A stretch of 64,000 nucleotides of DNA from Rhodothermia bacterium (GTDB taxonomy: Bacteria; Bacteroidota; Rhodothermia; Balneolales; Balneolaceae). The first letter of the stretch is position 1. Each line of letters begins with the position of its first letter. Of the stretch, positions 56,074 to 64,000 are shown in pieces. The stretch spans positions 1 to 64,000 of the forward strand of contig JAUICM010000002.1 of the NCBI GenBank assembly GCA_030427885.1, read 5' to 3'. The notes below the pieces were generated by a model. That model searched no databases. It saw only the letters and a list, made by a program, of their open reading frames with translations, and had not been told where the DNA came from. Both the position numbers and the translations under genes were made by a program.

Positions 56074-57195
56074 CTAATTCAAATTCTTAAACCGGGAAGG
56101 GGTGAGACCAGTGTGCTTTTTAAAAGCACGGTTAAATGCAGCTTTGGAATTAAAACCGGACTCGTACAGAATCTCCGAAATTGTTTTATGATTGTCCTCA
56201 GAGTTTTTGAGCTGATTTTTAGCTTCGGTTACCCTGTATTTATTAATAAAATCGAAAAAATTGTCTCCGAATTTTTGATTGATAACCTGAGACAGCGATT
56301 TAGGAGGAATGGATAAGTTGTCAGCCAGATCGTTAATTTTTAGCGACGAATCGAGATATGGTTTCTCGTTTTCCATATAGTCGGTCAGTCTATGTGCATA
56401 TTGCTCACAGTCTGTCATAGAGAGATTAGAATCAGCGTATTTAGGTTTATCATTGCTATGTTCCAGTACCGGGGGTTGCTTCATACCTTTAACTACAACG
56501 ATCGAGCAAAATACAAGAAGGGACGAAATTGAGAACACTTCATTTATTGTGAATAAATCAGATCCATAAAAATTCATTGCTATCATAATGGGAAACAGTG
56601 CATCGAAAACCCAGTGCCCAAATAGCAGTATCAACAAAGCAGATAGCCAATCTAAGTTGATTTTTTCGACATAGGAATAGGTGTATTTAAGCTCATTTTT
56701 GTGTCTTTTCAGTCTAATAAAGGAGAAAATGATATAACCTAGAAAGAGTAAAAGAAAAATTACCTGATACACATTATAGTTACTGTAAGTAAACAAACCC
56801 ACAGGTTCAGAAGAATCTGTTGCCTGAGAAACCCTGATATTATAATCACTGAAAAGCCAGATGAAAACCGTTACACCTGGAACGAAATGAAGCCATCCTG
56901 ATTTATCCAGCTTGAAATCCCGATAACAAACAGATAACGTGTGCAAATATACAAGCGGACCGATAAACAAAAACAAGCTTTTGTTAAACAGATCAAGAGT
57001 TGGATGGTTAGCCATCAAGATCAACCCATATTTATCCAGCGTGGATATGAGAACCAGAAACGCAATAACTGACAAAAGTAAAACCACAAACAAATTTCGG
57101 TTCTGATTTTTTCTACTTGTAATGACCACATAAACTAAAATCACAAGCATGAAAAAAGTTATTGCGTTTACGGCTTTTGCAATTTCGATCAACAT
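56074..57195 (-). CDS. Membrane-anchored AraC-family regulator
   Basis: From ATG 57195 the product is 373 residues; a longer frame to 57240 adds 15 residues that look non-coding. The N-terminal part has seven or so hydrophobic helices (about 1-250) and the C-terminal part is an AraC HTH pair (LADNLSIPPKSLSQVINQKFGDNFFDFINKYRVTEAKNQLKNSE, ISEILYESGFNSKAAFNRAFKKHTGLTPSRFKNLN). This 7TM-plus-AraC layout is known from Bacteroidota. The signal sensed is unknown. No promoter or partner gene is evident. Confidence 0.88.
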   Translation of the reverse strand: MLIEIAKAVNAITFFMLVILVYVVITSRKNQNRNLFVVLLLSVIAFLVLISTLDKYGLILMANHPTLDLFNKSLFLFIGPLVYLHTLSVCYRDFKLDKSGWLHFVPGVTVFIWLFSDYNIRVSQATDSSEPVGLFTYSNYNVYQVIFLLLFLGYIIFSFIRLKRHKNELKYTYSYVEKINLDWLSALLILLFGHWVFDALFPIMIAMNFYGSDLFTINEVFSISSLLVFCSIVVVKGMKQPPVLEHSNDKPKYADSNLSMTDCEQYAHRLTDYMENEKPYLDSSLKINDLADNLSIPPKSLSQVINQKFGDNFFDFINKYRVTEAKNQLKNSEDNHKTISEILYESGFNSKAAFNRAFKKHTGLTPSRFKNLN

Positions 57196-57429
57196 GAGTA
57201 TTTCATCTGTACAAATTTTTAAAAATTTACCCTTAAACATGGTTATAGTAAAGCTATAACAGGCATCTTATCAGCTTTGTTGTTTTCCAGTTCATTCTGA
57301 ACCGTACATCGGCGTCTCCCTTCGCAATGGCTTCAGTCTTTTCTCAAAGTATTTTCCCTAAAAAAATTCCGATTTAATACTCAATTTATTGTAGGTTCCT
57401 TTTCACTTATCAGGAACTAATTCACTCAC

Positions 57430-57915
57430 ATGGGTAAGAAGAAAAATCATCATCCGTCCATCATGGATTCGATTAGTACGATGAAACCAAAAAAGAATAT
57501 CGCATTGATCGCACATGACCATCGCAAACTGGACCTATTGGACTGGGCAGAGTTTAACAGGGAAATACTTTCTGAACATAATTTGTTTGGAACCGGAACT
57601 ACGGGATCAATGGCCGCTGAGCGATTAGATCTCCCGGTTTATACCTTCAAAAGCGGACCTCTTGGTGGTGACCTTCAGATCGGATCGGCAATAATCGATA
57701 ATGAGATCGATATCATGATCTTTTTTACTGATCCACTGATGGCGCAGCCTCATGATGTGGATGTGAAAGCACTTATGAGAATAAGTGTGGTTTACAATAT
57801 TCCATTGGCTTGTAACCGTTCTTCCGCAGATTTCATTATTTCATCCCCGTTAATGGAAAAGTCTTACGACCGATTTATCGTTGATTATAGTCAGCGCTTC
57901 AAAAAAGAGCTTTAA
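57430..57915 (+). CDS. mgsA: Methylglyoxal synthase
   Basis: Converts dihydroxyacetone phosphate to methylglyoxal and phosphate, bypassing lower glycolysis. The 161 residues carry the family segments ALIAHDHRK, GTGTTGSMAAERLDLPVYTFKSGPLGGDLQIGSAI, the catalytic Asp region IMIFFTDPLMAQPHDVDVKALMRI and the ending NRSSADFIISSP. It lies six bases before the DUF255 gene, so the two are co-transcribed. Confidence 0.93.
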   Translation: MGKKKNHHPSIMDSISTMKPKKNIALIAHDHRKLDLLDWAEFNREILSEHNLFGTGTTGSMAAERLDLPVYTFKSGPLGGDLQIGSAIIDNEIDIMIFFTDPLMAQPHDVDVKALMRISVVYNIPLACNRSSADFIISSPLMEKSYDRFIVDYSQRFKKEL

Positions 57916-57921
57916 CGATCC

Positions 57922-59961
57922 ATGCCCAACAGACTAGCTCACGAAAAGAGTCCTTATCTACTTCAGCATCAGGATAATCCTGTTGACTGGTATGCCTGGA
58001 GTGATGAAGCTTTCGAAATTGCAAAAAAAGAGAACAAACCTGTTTTCCTGTCTATTGGTTACGCCACCTGCCATTGGTGCCATGTGATGGCACATGAAAG
58101 CTTTGAGGACGAATCCATAGCCAGCCTATTAAATGAGGCATTCATCAATGTAAAAGTTGACCGAGAGGAACGTCCCGACATCGATGCAACTTATATGACG
58201 GTATGCCAGATGCTGAACGGACATGGAGGCTGGCCACTTACCATCATTCTTACTCCGGATAAAGAGCCCTTCTTCGCTTCCACGTACATCCCAAAAGAGG
58301 CGAGGTATGGGCGCATCGGCCTGAGACAACTTATTCCCGGGGTAAGTGGTATGTGGACCCATGAGCCTGCTAAAGTTCAAAAGGCCGTTGAGAGTATAAA
58401 AGGTGGCTTTGTCCGTTCACAGGAATTTGAACCGGGTAAGTTCCCCGGGACGGAGGCAATTGATTTTGCAGCTGAACAGTTAATGTCCCGATATGATCCT
58501 GACTTTGGTGGATTCGGAACGGCTCCAAAATTCCCCTCCCCACACAATTTGATGTTTCTGCTTCGGCAATGGGATCACACCGGCGATGAACGCTTTTTGG
58601 AAGCCGTCACGGAAACATTGACTGCTATGCGACTTGGTGGAATCTGGGATCATATCGGTTTTGGATTCCATCGATATTCTACCGACCGCGAATGGCTGCT
58701 CCCCCATTTTGAAAAGATGCTGTACGATCAGGCTCTTCTTATGATGTTGTATACCGAAGCCTGGCAGATCACTAAAAAACCTCTTTTCAAACAGACGGTA
58801 TATGAGATCAGTGAGTATGTTACCCGTAATCTTACCAGTGAAGAAGGTTCTTTTTTTTGTGCTGAAGATGCTGATACTGAAGGTGAAGAAGGAAAGTTCT
58901 ACGTCTGGGATATTTCAGAAGCAGACTCGCTCCTGAGTAAACAGGAAGCTTCGTTCTTTAAATTTAGTTACAATTTAAAAAAAGAGGGTAACTTCGAAGA
59001 TGAGTCTACAAAGAAATTAACAGGCCAGAATATCCCCCATCTTAATACTGAACTTGAAGAGGAAGCCGCTGATATCTGGACACTCTTGAGACCTAAACTT
59101 TTTAAGTACCGGGAAAAACGTATTCATCCCCTTCTGGATGACAAGATACTTACTGACTGGAACGCTCTGATGATCGCTGCTTTTGCCAAAGCCGGAGCTT
59201 CTTTTGGGGATGACACTTTGGTCAAAAAAGCAACTACTGCCTATTCCTTCATTCAGAAACAACTCTATGTTGATGGAATCCTCCACCACCGATATAAGGA
59301 TGGTGAATCATCAATTCCGGCATTTGCTGATGACTGTGCTTTCCTTATCTGGGCTGGAATCGAATTGTATGAAGCTACATTTGATGCCCGGTATCTGACG
59401 GATGCTCTGGATCTCAATGAGTATTTCATTCAAAACTTCTGGGACAATGATAATGGCGGGTTTTACTTAAGTATCAATGACAAAGATCAACCTCTTGGGC
59501 GTCAGAAACAGATTTATGATGGCGCTATTCCATCTGCTAACTCTATCGCATTGATGAACCTTATACGCCTCGGAAGGTTTACCGGAAAAACAGATCTCGA
59601 AGAAAAAGCCAATGCTATCGGATGCTGTTTCTCTTCTGACCTGATCCGATCCGGGTCAAGCAGTACAATGAGCATGATGGCCGTTCAGTTCCTTAACTAT
59701 GATACTAAGGAAATCGTGATCTCAAAAGGTAATAACGATGCTTCCGGATTCATTTCATTACTGAGATCTTTGTTCATCCCATCCAAAGTTTTGTTATTCC
59801 GCCCTGCAGAAGAAGATCATTCGATCTATTCGGTATCCGGATATATTAAAGAACAGGAACCAGTTCAGGGTAAATCCTCTGTATATATTTGCCGGAACTA
59901 TTCCTGTGAGAAACCGGTATTTGATATGAGCCAACTCATTGAGTCACTGGAACTTCACTGA
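57922..59961 (+). CDS. YyaL/DUF255 thioredoxin-domain protein
   Basis: Large protein of 679 residues of the YyaL/SSP411 family. It starts [24 protein letters not shown], has a thioredoxin-like domain with [17 protein letters not shown] (C-x2-C), then an (alpha/alpha)6 barrel glycosidase-like region ([66 protein letters not shown]). Function is not established, although both folds are clear. Co-transcribed with mgsA. Confidence 0.92.
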   Translation: MPNRLAHEKSPYLLQHQDNPVDWYAWSDEAFEIAKKENKPVFLSIGYATCHWCHVMAHESFEDESIASLLNEAFINVKVDREERPDIDATYMTVCQMLNGHGGWPLTIILTPDKEPFFASTYIPKEARYGRIGLRQLIPGVSGMWTHEPAKVQKAVESIKGGFVRSQEFEPGKFPGTEAIDFAAEQLMSRYDPDFGGFGTAPKFPSPHNLMFLLRQWDHTGDERFLEAVTETLTAMRLGGIWDHIGFGFHRYSTDREWLLPHFEKMLYDQALLMMLYTEAWQITKKPLFKQTVYEISEYVTRNLTSEEGSFFCAEDADTEGEEGKFYVWDISEADSLLSKQEASFFKFSYNLKKEGNFEDESTKKLTGQNIPHLNTELEEEAADIWTLLRPKLFKYREKRIHPLLDDKILTDWNALMIAAFAKAGASFGDDTLVKKATTAYSFIQKQLYVDGILHHRYKDGESSIPAFADDCAFLIWAGIELYEATFDARYLTDALDLNEYFIQNFWDNDNGGFYLSINDKDQPLGRQKQIYDGAIPSANSIALMNLIRLGRFTGKTDLEEKANAIGCCFSSDLIRSGSSSTMSMMAVQFLNYDTKEIVISKGNNDASGFISLLRSLFIPSKVLLFRPAEEDHSIYSVSGYIKEQEPVQGKSSVYICRNYSCEKPVFDMSQLIESLELH

Positions 59962-60032
59962 TCCAAAAAAATCTGCTGGATAAGCAATCCGTCTTTTGAG
60001 TTACTCCGTACTTTAATTCAGACAAACTAATT

Positions 60033-60647
60033 ATGCTATTTTTCTTTCTCTCAGCGGTAGGTCGAATCCTAACGCAAAATAATACACGCGATCGCGAATT
60101 GATGCGCCGTATAGCTTCTAAAGATCCTGAAGCTCTGGGTTTGTTGTATGATCACTACAACAAACTGCTTTTTGGACTATTAAGAAGTATTCTCAAAAAA
60201 ACGGAAGAAGCTGAAGACATTCTTCAGGAAGTATTCACCAGTATTTGGGAAAAAGCTCATCAATTCGATACCGAACGAGGAACTCCATATACCTGGATTG
60301 TTTCTCTTACAAGGAATAAAGGAATTGACCGATTGAGATCTAAAGTTTACAAAGAACAGAAAAAACAGGATGCAGTCATCGATGACGATGAAGCATTTTT
60401 CCCTTTGTTTTCGGAGGAAAACAACCCATTGGAAAATACCATTCTGTCCGACCGTGCTAAAAGAGTGTATGAGGCTCTCGAAAAACTTTCAGAGAAACAG
60501 AGAACAGTAATACAGGTCGCCTACTTTGATGGATTATCGCAATCGGAAATATCAGAAGAAATGAATATCCCTTTGGGTACAGTTAAAACCAGAATGCGTG
60601 ATGGAATGATCAAATTAAGAGAATTATTATCTCAGGAGATGGCTTAA
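60033..60647 (+). CDS. ECF RNA polymerase sigma factor
   Basis: The 204-residue sigma factor has region 2 (DPEALGLLYDHYNKLLFGLLRSILKKTEEAEDILQEVFTSIWEKA) and region 4 (LEKLSEKQRTVIQVAYFDGLSQSEISEEMNIPLGTVKTRMRDGMIKLRELL). It is followed by an anti-sigma gene sharing one base of the stop, so the two form a regulatory pair. The N-terminal residues MLFFFLSAVGRIL may include non-coding sequence; the next in-frame ATG is inside region 2. Confidence 0.93.
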   Translation: MLFFFLSAVGRILTQNNTRDRELMRRIASKDPEALGLLYDHYNKLLFGLLRSILKKTEEAEDILQEVFTSIWEKAHQFDTERGTPYTWIVSLTRNKGIDRLRSKVYKEQKKQDAVIDDDEAFFPLFSEENNPLENTILSDRAKRVYEALEKLSEKQRTVIQVAYFDGLSQSEISEEMNIPLGTVKTRMRDGMIKLRELLSQEMA

Positions 60648-61495
60648 TGGACGAGCAGCAAAACAATAGCTTAAATTTTGAAGAACTTTGTGCGGGCTTT
60701 GTTCTGAATTCACTTTCAGAACAAGAAGCGGATACCTTTCTACAACTTCTCGAGGGTGCCACTTCACAGCAACAGGAACTTTTTGAAGATATGCAGGCCA
60801 TTGCCTCAGAAATGGCTCTCTTATATCCAGAATTAAAACCAACTGACAAAATAAGAGAGCAGCTTATTGAGATGGCCTGGGCATCCGTCAATTCCCCCAA
60901 AGGCGCGAACATATTATACCTGAATCGGTTCCGGTACGCTGTTGCAGCATCTGTAGTTTTTATGCTGGTCTCACTGGGATTACTATTCTATACCCAGAAT
61001 ATAACATCAGATTTAACACGTCAGGGAGAACTGCTGAGTGAGCAGGGAAAGTTTATGGAGCAACAAAGTAAAATGTTGGAAGCCCGGGAGAGTACCATCC
61101 TTGCTTTACGTGATGAAGTTGAACGAAAAGAAGAATTACTTACCATTCTTGAGGCTAGAGATGTTGATCTGATCCTGATGGATGGTCTGGATGTGAATCC
61201 GAATGGTTACGGTAAGGTTGTATGGGATAAAGATAATGGCAAGGCACTGCTTCAGGTAGCCAACCTGCCATCGGTTCCAACAGATAAAGATTATCAACTT
61301 TGGTTCATTATCGATAATCAACCCATCAGCGCCGGAGTATTTGCTGTGGAAGATCCACGTAACGATAACTTCTTCAGAATCGAGGAAATGCAACGTGGAG
61401 AAGCTACAGGCGCATTCGCTATCACATTAGAGCCAAAAGGTGGAGTGCCACAACCAACAGGAGATATGTATCTGCTTGGAAGTATGATCAATTAA
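60647..61495 (+). CDS. Anti-sigma factor, RskA type
   Basis: The 282-residue product has a cytosolic N-terminal anti-sigma-like helical domain (about 1-90), one transmembrane helix (about 97-117, AVAASVVFMLVSLGLLFYTQ), a coiled coil (about 118-170) and a periplasmic RskA-type domain (VVWDKDNGKALLQVANLPSVPTDKDYQLWFIIDNQPISAGVF... GGVPQPTGDMYLLGS). It would hold the ECF factor at the membrane and release it on an envelope signal. A terminator follows, then the CHRD gene. Confidence 0.9.
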   Translation: MDEQQNNSLNFEELCAGFVLNSLSEQEADTFLQLLEGATSQQQELFEDMQAIASEMALLYPELKPTDKIREQLIEMAWASVNSPKGANILYLNRFRYAVAASVVFMLVSLGLLFYTQNITSDLTRQGELLSEQGKFMEQQSKMLEARESTILALRDEVERKEELLTILEARDVDLILMDGLDVNPNGYGKVVWDKDNGKALLQVANLPSVPTDKDYQLWFIIDNQPISAGVFAVEDPRNDNFFRIEEMQRGEATGAFAITLEPKGGVPQPTGDMYLLGSMIN

Positions 61496-61514
61496 CAATG
61501 GACCTTTTTTTATG

Positions 61515-61546
61515 AAGCCGGTTCTGTTCAGATCCGGCTTTTTTTG
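61515..61546 (+). terminator. Terminator after the anti-sigma gene
   Basis: AAGCCGG/CCGGCTT stem (61515-61521 and 61534-61540) followed by T7. It separates the sigma/anti-sigma unit from the CHRD gene. Confidence 0.88.
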
Positions 61547-61625
61547 TTTCATCCAATCTGATTCAACAATGACTTCGTAATTATTAATTAGATACCCAAC
61601 TGGGTTTTTAATTTTTAACCAAAAC

Positions 61626-63902
61626 ATGGTGATCATGAATTCTAAGAATAAGTTACGATCATATTTGTCTGTTTTGTGTATGATGCTAACTACGCTCAGC
61701 ATAAACTTACAAGCGCAAACAACCTTTGAAGCCTACCTTAGTGGTAGCAATGAAGTACCAGCTCTAACTACAACAGCCTCTGGTATGGTAACCGCAACAC
61801 TTACAGGAAACGATCTTGTTGTTGAAGGAACATTCTCAGGGCTATCCGGAGACTACTCCGCATCTCATATACATCTGGGGATGGCTGGAGAAGCAGGCGG
61901 TGTACTTGTTGCCCTTTCCCCCACAGTTGATGGAGATAGTAAAGGCGGTACTTACGAAGCTTCCAACAATACGTTTGCCCTTACATCAGGTCAGATTGAT
62001 ACTCTGAAGATGCAGGGACTTTATGTAAATATACATTCAAGTACGTATGCCGGTGGAGAGTTACGCGGGCAAATTGTACCAGAAGCTGAAGTTCATCTAA
62101 GAGCTAATCTTTCAGGAGCTTTCGAAATCCCGGCGGCAAAAACCATGGCAAGCGGTGGAGTTGTTCTCCAACTTGAAGGAGATTCATTATGGCTTTCAGG
62201 TTCATTCCAGAATCTGGCCGATGAATTTGATACTGAAGTAGCAGGTGGCTCTCATCTGCATATTGGTGCTGCAGGGTCAAACGGTGCAATTTCTTTAACT
62301 CTGACTCCTTCTCTTGATGAAGGAAATAAGTCGGGCATCTACCTTGCTTCAGAGAATGCATTCGAGCTTACCTCTGATCAGAAAGAAGCACTAATGAACC
62401 GAATGTTTTATTTGAATATACATACCAAAGCATTTGCAGGTGGAGAACTCCGTGGACAAGTTGTACCTCAGTCCACAGCAACCTTCTTTGCTAGCTTATC
62501 TGGAACAGCTGAGGTGCCCTCAATCAAAACTGACGCTGCAGGAGCCCTGGTTCTTGAACTTCACGATGATACCCTTGTGGTTACAGGATCCTTTACCGGG
62601 TTAACAGGTGCATTTGATGCGACTATAGCTGGTGGTTCACATTTACATATCGGTCACAGTGGCGAAAACGGTGCTGTTTCGATACTTATAAACGCAGATG
62701 TAGACCTCGATCTTTCAGCTGGTATTTATGCAGCCGATGAAAATAAATTCGAGCTGAGTCCTGATCAGATCGATGCGCTCATGGCCCGAATGATGTATGC
62801 TAATATTCATACACTTGCTTTTGCCGGAGGAGAATTGAGAGGTCAGGTTCTTGGAGAAGCCAATGCCTACTTCCGAACCAATCTATCCGGAATTCATGAG
62901 ATACAACCTGTATGGACCAATGCTTATGGGGCACTTAATGTAGAGGTGAGTGGTTCAACCGCGATCGTTAGTGGTGGATTCTCAGGTTTGGAATCAGCTT
63001 TTGATGCCAGTATAGCCGGTGGTTCGCATTTACATGCCGGCCCTGTCAGTGCTAATGGTGATGTTGAAGTACTTATCAATGCATCTGTCTCGGAAGATAC
63101 ATCTGGTGTCTACGAACCTGCCATGAACTGGTTTAGCCTCACCGAAACACAACTTTCAGCTTTATATGATGAAGGCATGTATGCCAATATTCATACCACT
63201 GGAAATGCTGCCGGTGAATTAAGAGGCCAACTTTTATTTGGTGATAACAAAGCTCCTGATTCTGCTGAGATCCTGAGTCCTGCAGATAGCAGTGAACTTA
63301 CGATTGGAGGAGATATAACAAGTATGTTTGAAGCTACCTGGGAAGAATCCTCTGATGCTGATAACAATGAAATCTCTTATATATGGCAACTATCAACCGA
63401 TGCTGGCTTTGACAATATTATTGTAAATGCCAATGTTGGCTCAGAAACTTCTTTTACTACTGATTTCGGAGTGTTAGATACTCTGCTGGGTGGACTCGGC
63501 CTCGATATCGGTGGCACAGCAATGGTCTATCACAGAGTGGTAGTAACAGATGGTAGTAATTACACTCAAGGAAATCCTAAAGCAGCAATGCTCGAACGTG
63601 GTATGGTAACAGCAAACGAAACGGAGAACATCGATCCAAGAAAATTTTCACTGGATCAGAATTATCCGAATCCTTTTAATCCTACTACCACCATTAAATT
63701 CACCTTGAGTGAAGCAAGTAATGCAAGCCTGATAGTATACAATATGCTGGGACAGCAAGTAGCTGAATTAGCTAACGAACGACTTTCAGCAGGTGCACAT
63801 ACTTATAATTTTGATGCGAGTCTGTTGTCTTCCGGGATATACATTTATCGTCTCAGAGCTGGTGATAAACAAGTAACCAAACGTATGACTTTGATCAAAT
63901 AA
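61626..63902 (+). CDS. Four-repeat CHRD secreted protein with type IX sorting domain
   Basis: The 758-residue product has a signal peptide (cleavage near LQAQ, about residue 31), and four CHRD repeats of about 115-120 residues (roughly 33-151, 155-272, 275-393, 396-515). Each has a YLSG/NLSG-nEVPa start, an SHLHIG(or A)-type centre and a final NIHT/S...AGGELRGQ. An Ig/fibronectin-like domain follows (about 520-655), then a NYPNPFNPTTTIKF sorting domain ending SSGIYIYRLRAGDKQVTKRMTLIK. It is expected on the cell surface or secreted. ATG 61635 is a possible alternative start. Function of CHRD in bacteria is unknown. Confidence 0.9.
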   Translation: MVIMNSKNKLRSYLSVLCMMLTTLSINLQAQTTFEAYLSGSNEVPALTTTASGMVTATLTGNDLVVEGTFSGLSGDYSASHIHLGMAGEAGGVLVALSPTVDGDSKGGTYEASNNTFALTSGQIDTLKMQGLYVNIHSSTYAGGELRGQIVPEAEVHLRANLSGAFEIPAAKTMASGGVVLQLEGDSLWLSGSFQNLADEFDTEVAGGSHLHIGAAGSNGAISLTLTPSLDEGNKSGIYLASENAFELTSDQKEALMNRMFYLNIHTKAFAGGELRGQVVPQSTATFFASLSGTAEVPSIKTDAAGALVLELHDDTLVVTGSFTGLTGAFDATIAGGSHLHIGHSGENGAVSILINADVDLDLSAGIYAADENKFELSPDQIDALMARMMYANIHTLAFAGGELRGQVLGEANAYFRTNLSGIHEIQPVWTNAYGALNVEVSGSTAIVSGGFSGLESAFDASIAGGSHLHAGPVSANGDVEVLINASVSEDTSGVYEPAMNWFSLTETQLSALYDEGMYANIHTTGNAAGELRGQLLFGDNKAPDSAEILSPADSSELTIGGDITSMFEATWEESSDADNNEISYIWQLSTDAGFDNIIVNANVGSETSFTTDFGVLDTLLGGLGLDIGGTAMVYHRVVVTDGSNYTQGNPKAAMLERGMVTANETENIDPRKFSLDQNYPNPFNPTTTIKFTLSEASNASLIVYNMLGQQVAELANERLSAGAHTYNFDASLLSSGIYIYRLRAGDKQVTKRMTLIK

Positions 63903-63927
63903 TACGTGGTTCATCTATCACAAACCG

Positions 63928-63956
63928 GCTGCCCTATACAGGGCAGCCTTTTTTAT
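63928..63956 (+). terminator. Terminator after the CHRD gene
   Basis: GGCTGCCCT/AGGGCAGCC 9-bp perfect stem with a three-base loop, followed by T6. Confidence 0.9.
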
Positions 63957-64000
63957 TTGCCATTTAATTCTATCCAATCCGAAGTAAACCAGGCTTCGTA

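Noticed and set aside
61866-63230. Internal repeats in the CHRD gene as a possible CRISPR or DNA repeat array
   Set aside because: The periodicity is at protein level (four diverged CHRD domains of about 120 residues); the DNA copies are not near identical.

Overview
The window looks like chromosomal DNA from the Bacteroidota/Balneolota group, most like Balneola or Gracilimonas. The sequence-level reasons are two large secreted proteins with a type IX-style C-terminal sorting module containing NYPNPFNP, a SusD lipoprotein, a GWxTD-domain lipoprotein, a CcoN-CcoO fusion, LytTR/His_kinase signalling, and many lipoprotein signal peptides. The genus is inference. I see no transposase, phage gene, CRISPR array or rRNA. 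Genes are dense and form short operons, and several convergent pairs abut or overlap.

Layout. 1-3.1 kb: SusD-like lipoprotein (its SusC partner probably ends at the left edge), terminator, GWxTD lipoprotein. 3.1-3.7 kb: initiator tRNA-Met with a GIY-YIG nuclease gene inserted between two perfect 106-bp repeats and a broken tRNA copy. 3.8-8.1 kb: ornithine aminotransferase facing a three-gene operon (TPR/propeller protein, LytS-type kinase, LytTR regulator). 8.3-10.9 kb: secreted esterase and lysine 6-aminotransferase. 11-15.3 kb: YaiO-type outer-membrane barrel facing an operon of single-domain response regulator, membrane HEAT protein and processive-type GT2 glycosyltransferase, a candidate regulated exopolysaccharide module. 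15.5-17.7 kb: purL.

17.9-26.8 kb: a complete cbb3 oxidase locus, rrf2-ccoI-ccoS-ccoNO-ccoQ-ccoP-ccoG-fixH-safE, headed by a Cys-containing Rrf2 regulator with a 30-bp near-palindrome just before it. The short ccoS and ccoQ genes are included. 26.8-30.7 kb: two Gfo/Idh/MocA oxidoreductases and a double-domain DUF1080 protein, probably a 3-keto-glycoside pathway. 30.8-33.5 kb: HAD nucleotidase, then LemA and two TPM-domain proteins. 33.6-38.6 kb: methionine gamma-lyase-like enzyme with an Lrp regulator, then tetR-fadE. 38.8-43 kb: propeller protein, trmB, pdxH, thioredoxin-like protein, a structured intergenic element and a radical SAM protein.

43-51.8 kb: lipoprotein, amidohydrolase, NUDIX-pyrG, glycerophosphodiesterase, small membrane protein, rlmB, NamZ-like muramidase, ndk. 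51.8-57.2 kb: SRPBCC/zinc-ribbon/adenylate cyclase protein, a secreted beta-helix protein whose sorting signal is cut off by a one-base frameshift, and a membrane AraC regulator. 57.4-63.9 kb: mgsA, a YyaL/DUF255 protein, ECF sigma/anti-sigma pair and a four-repeat CHRD secreted protein.

The most unusual items are the tRNA/GIY-YIG tandem structure, the RR-HEAT-GT2-YaiO module, the frameshifted sorting domain, the Rrf2 operator and the mutually exclusive hairpins near 41.8 kb.
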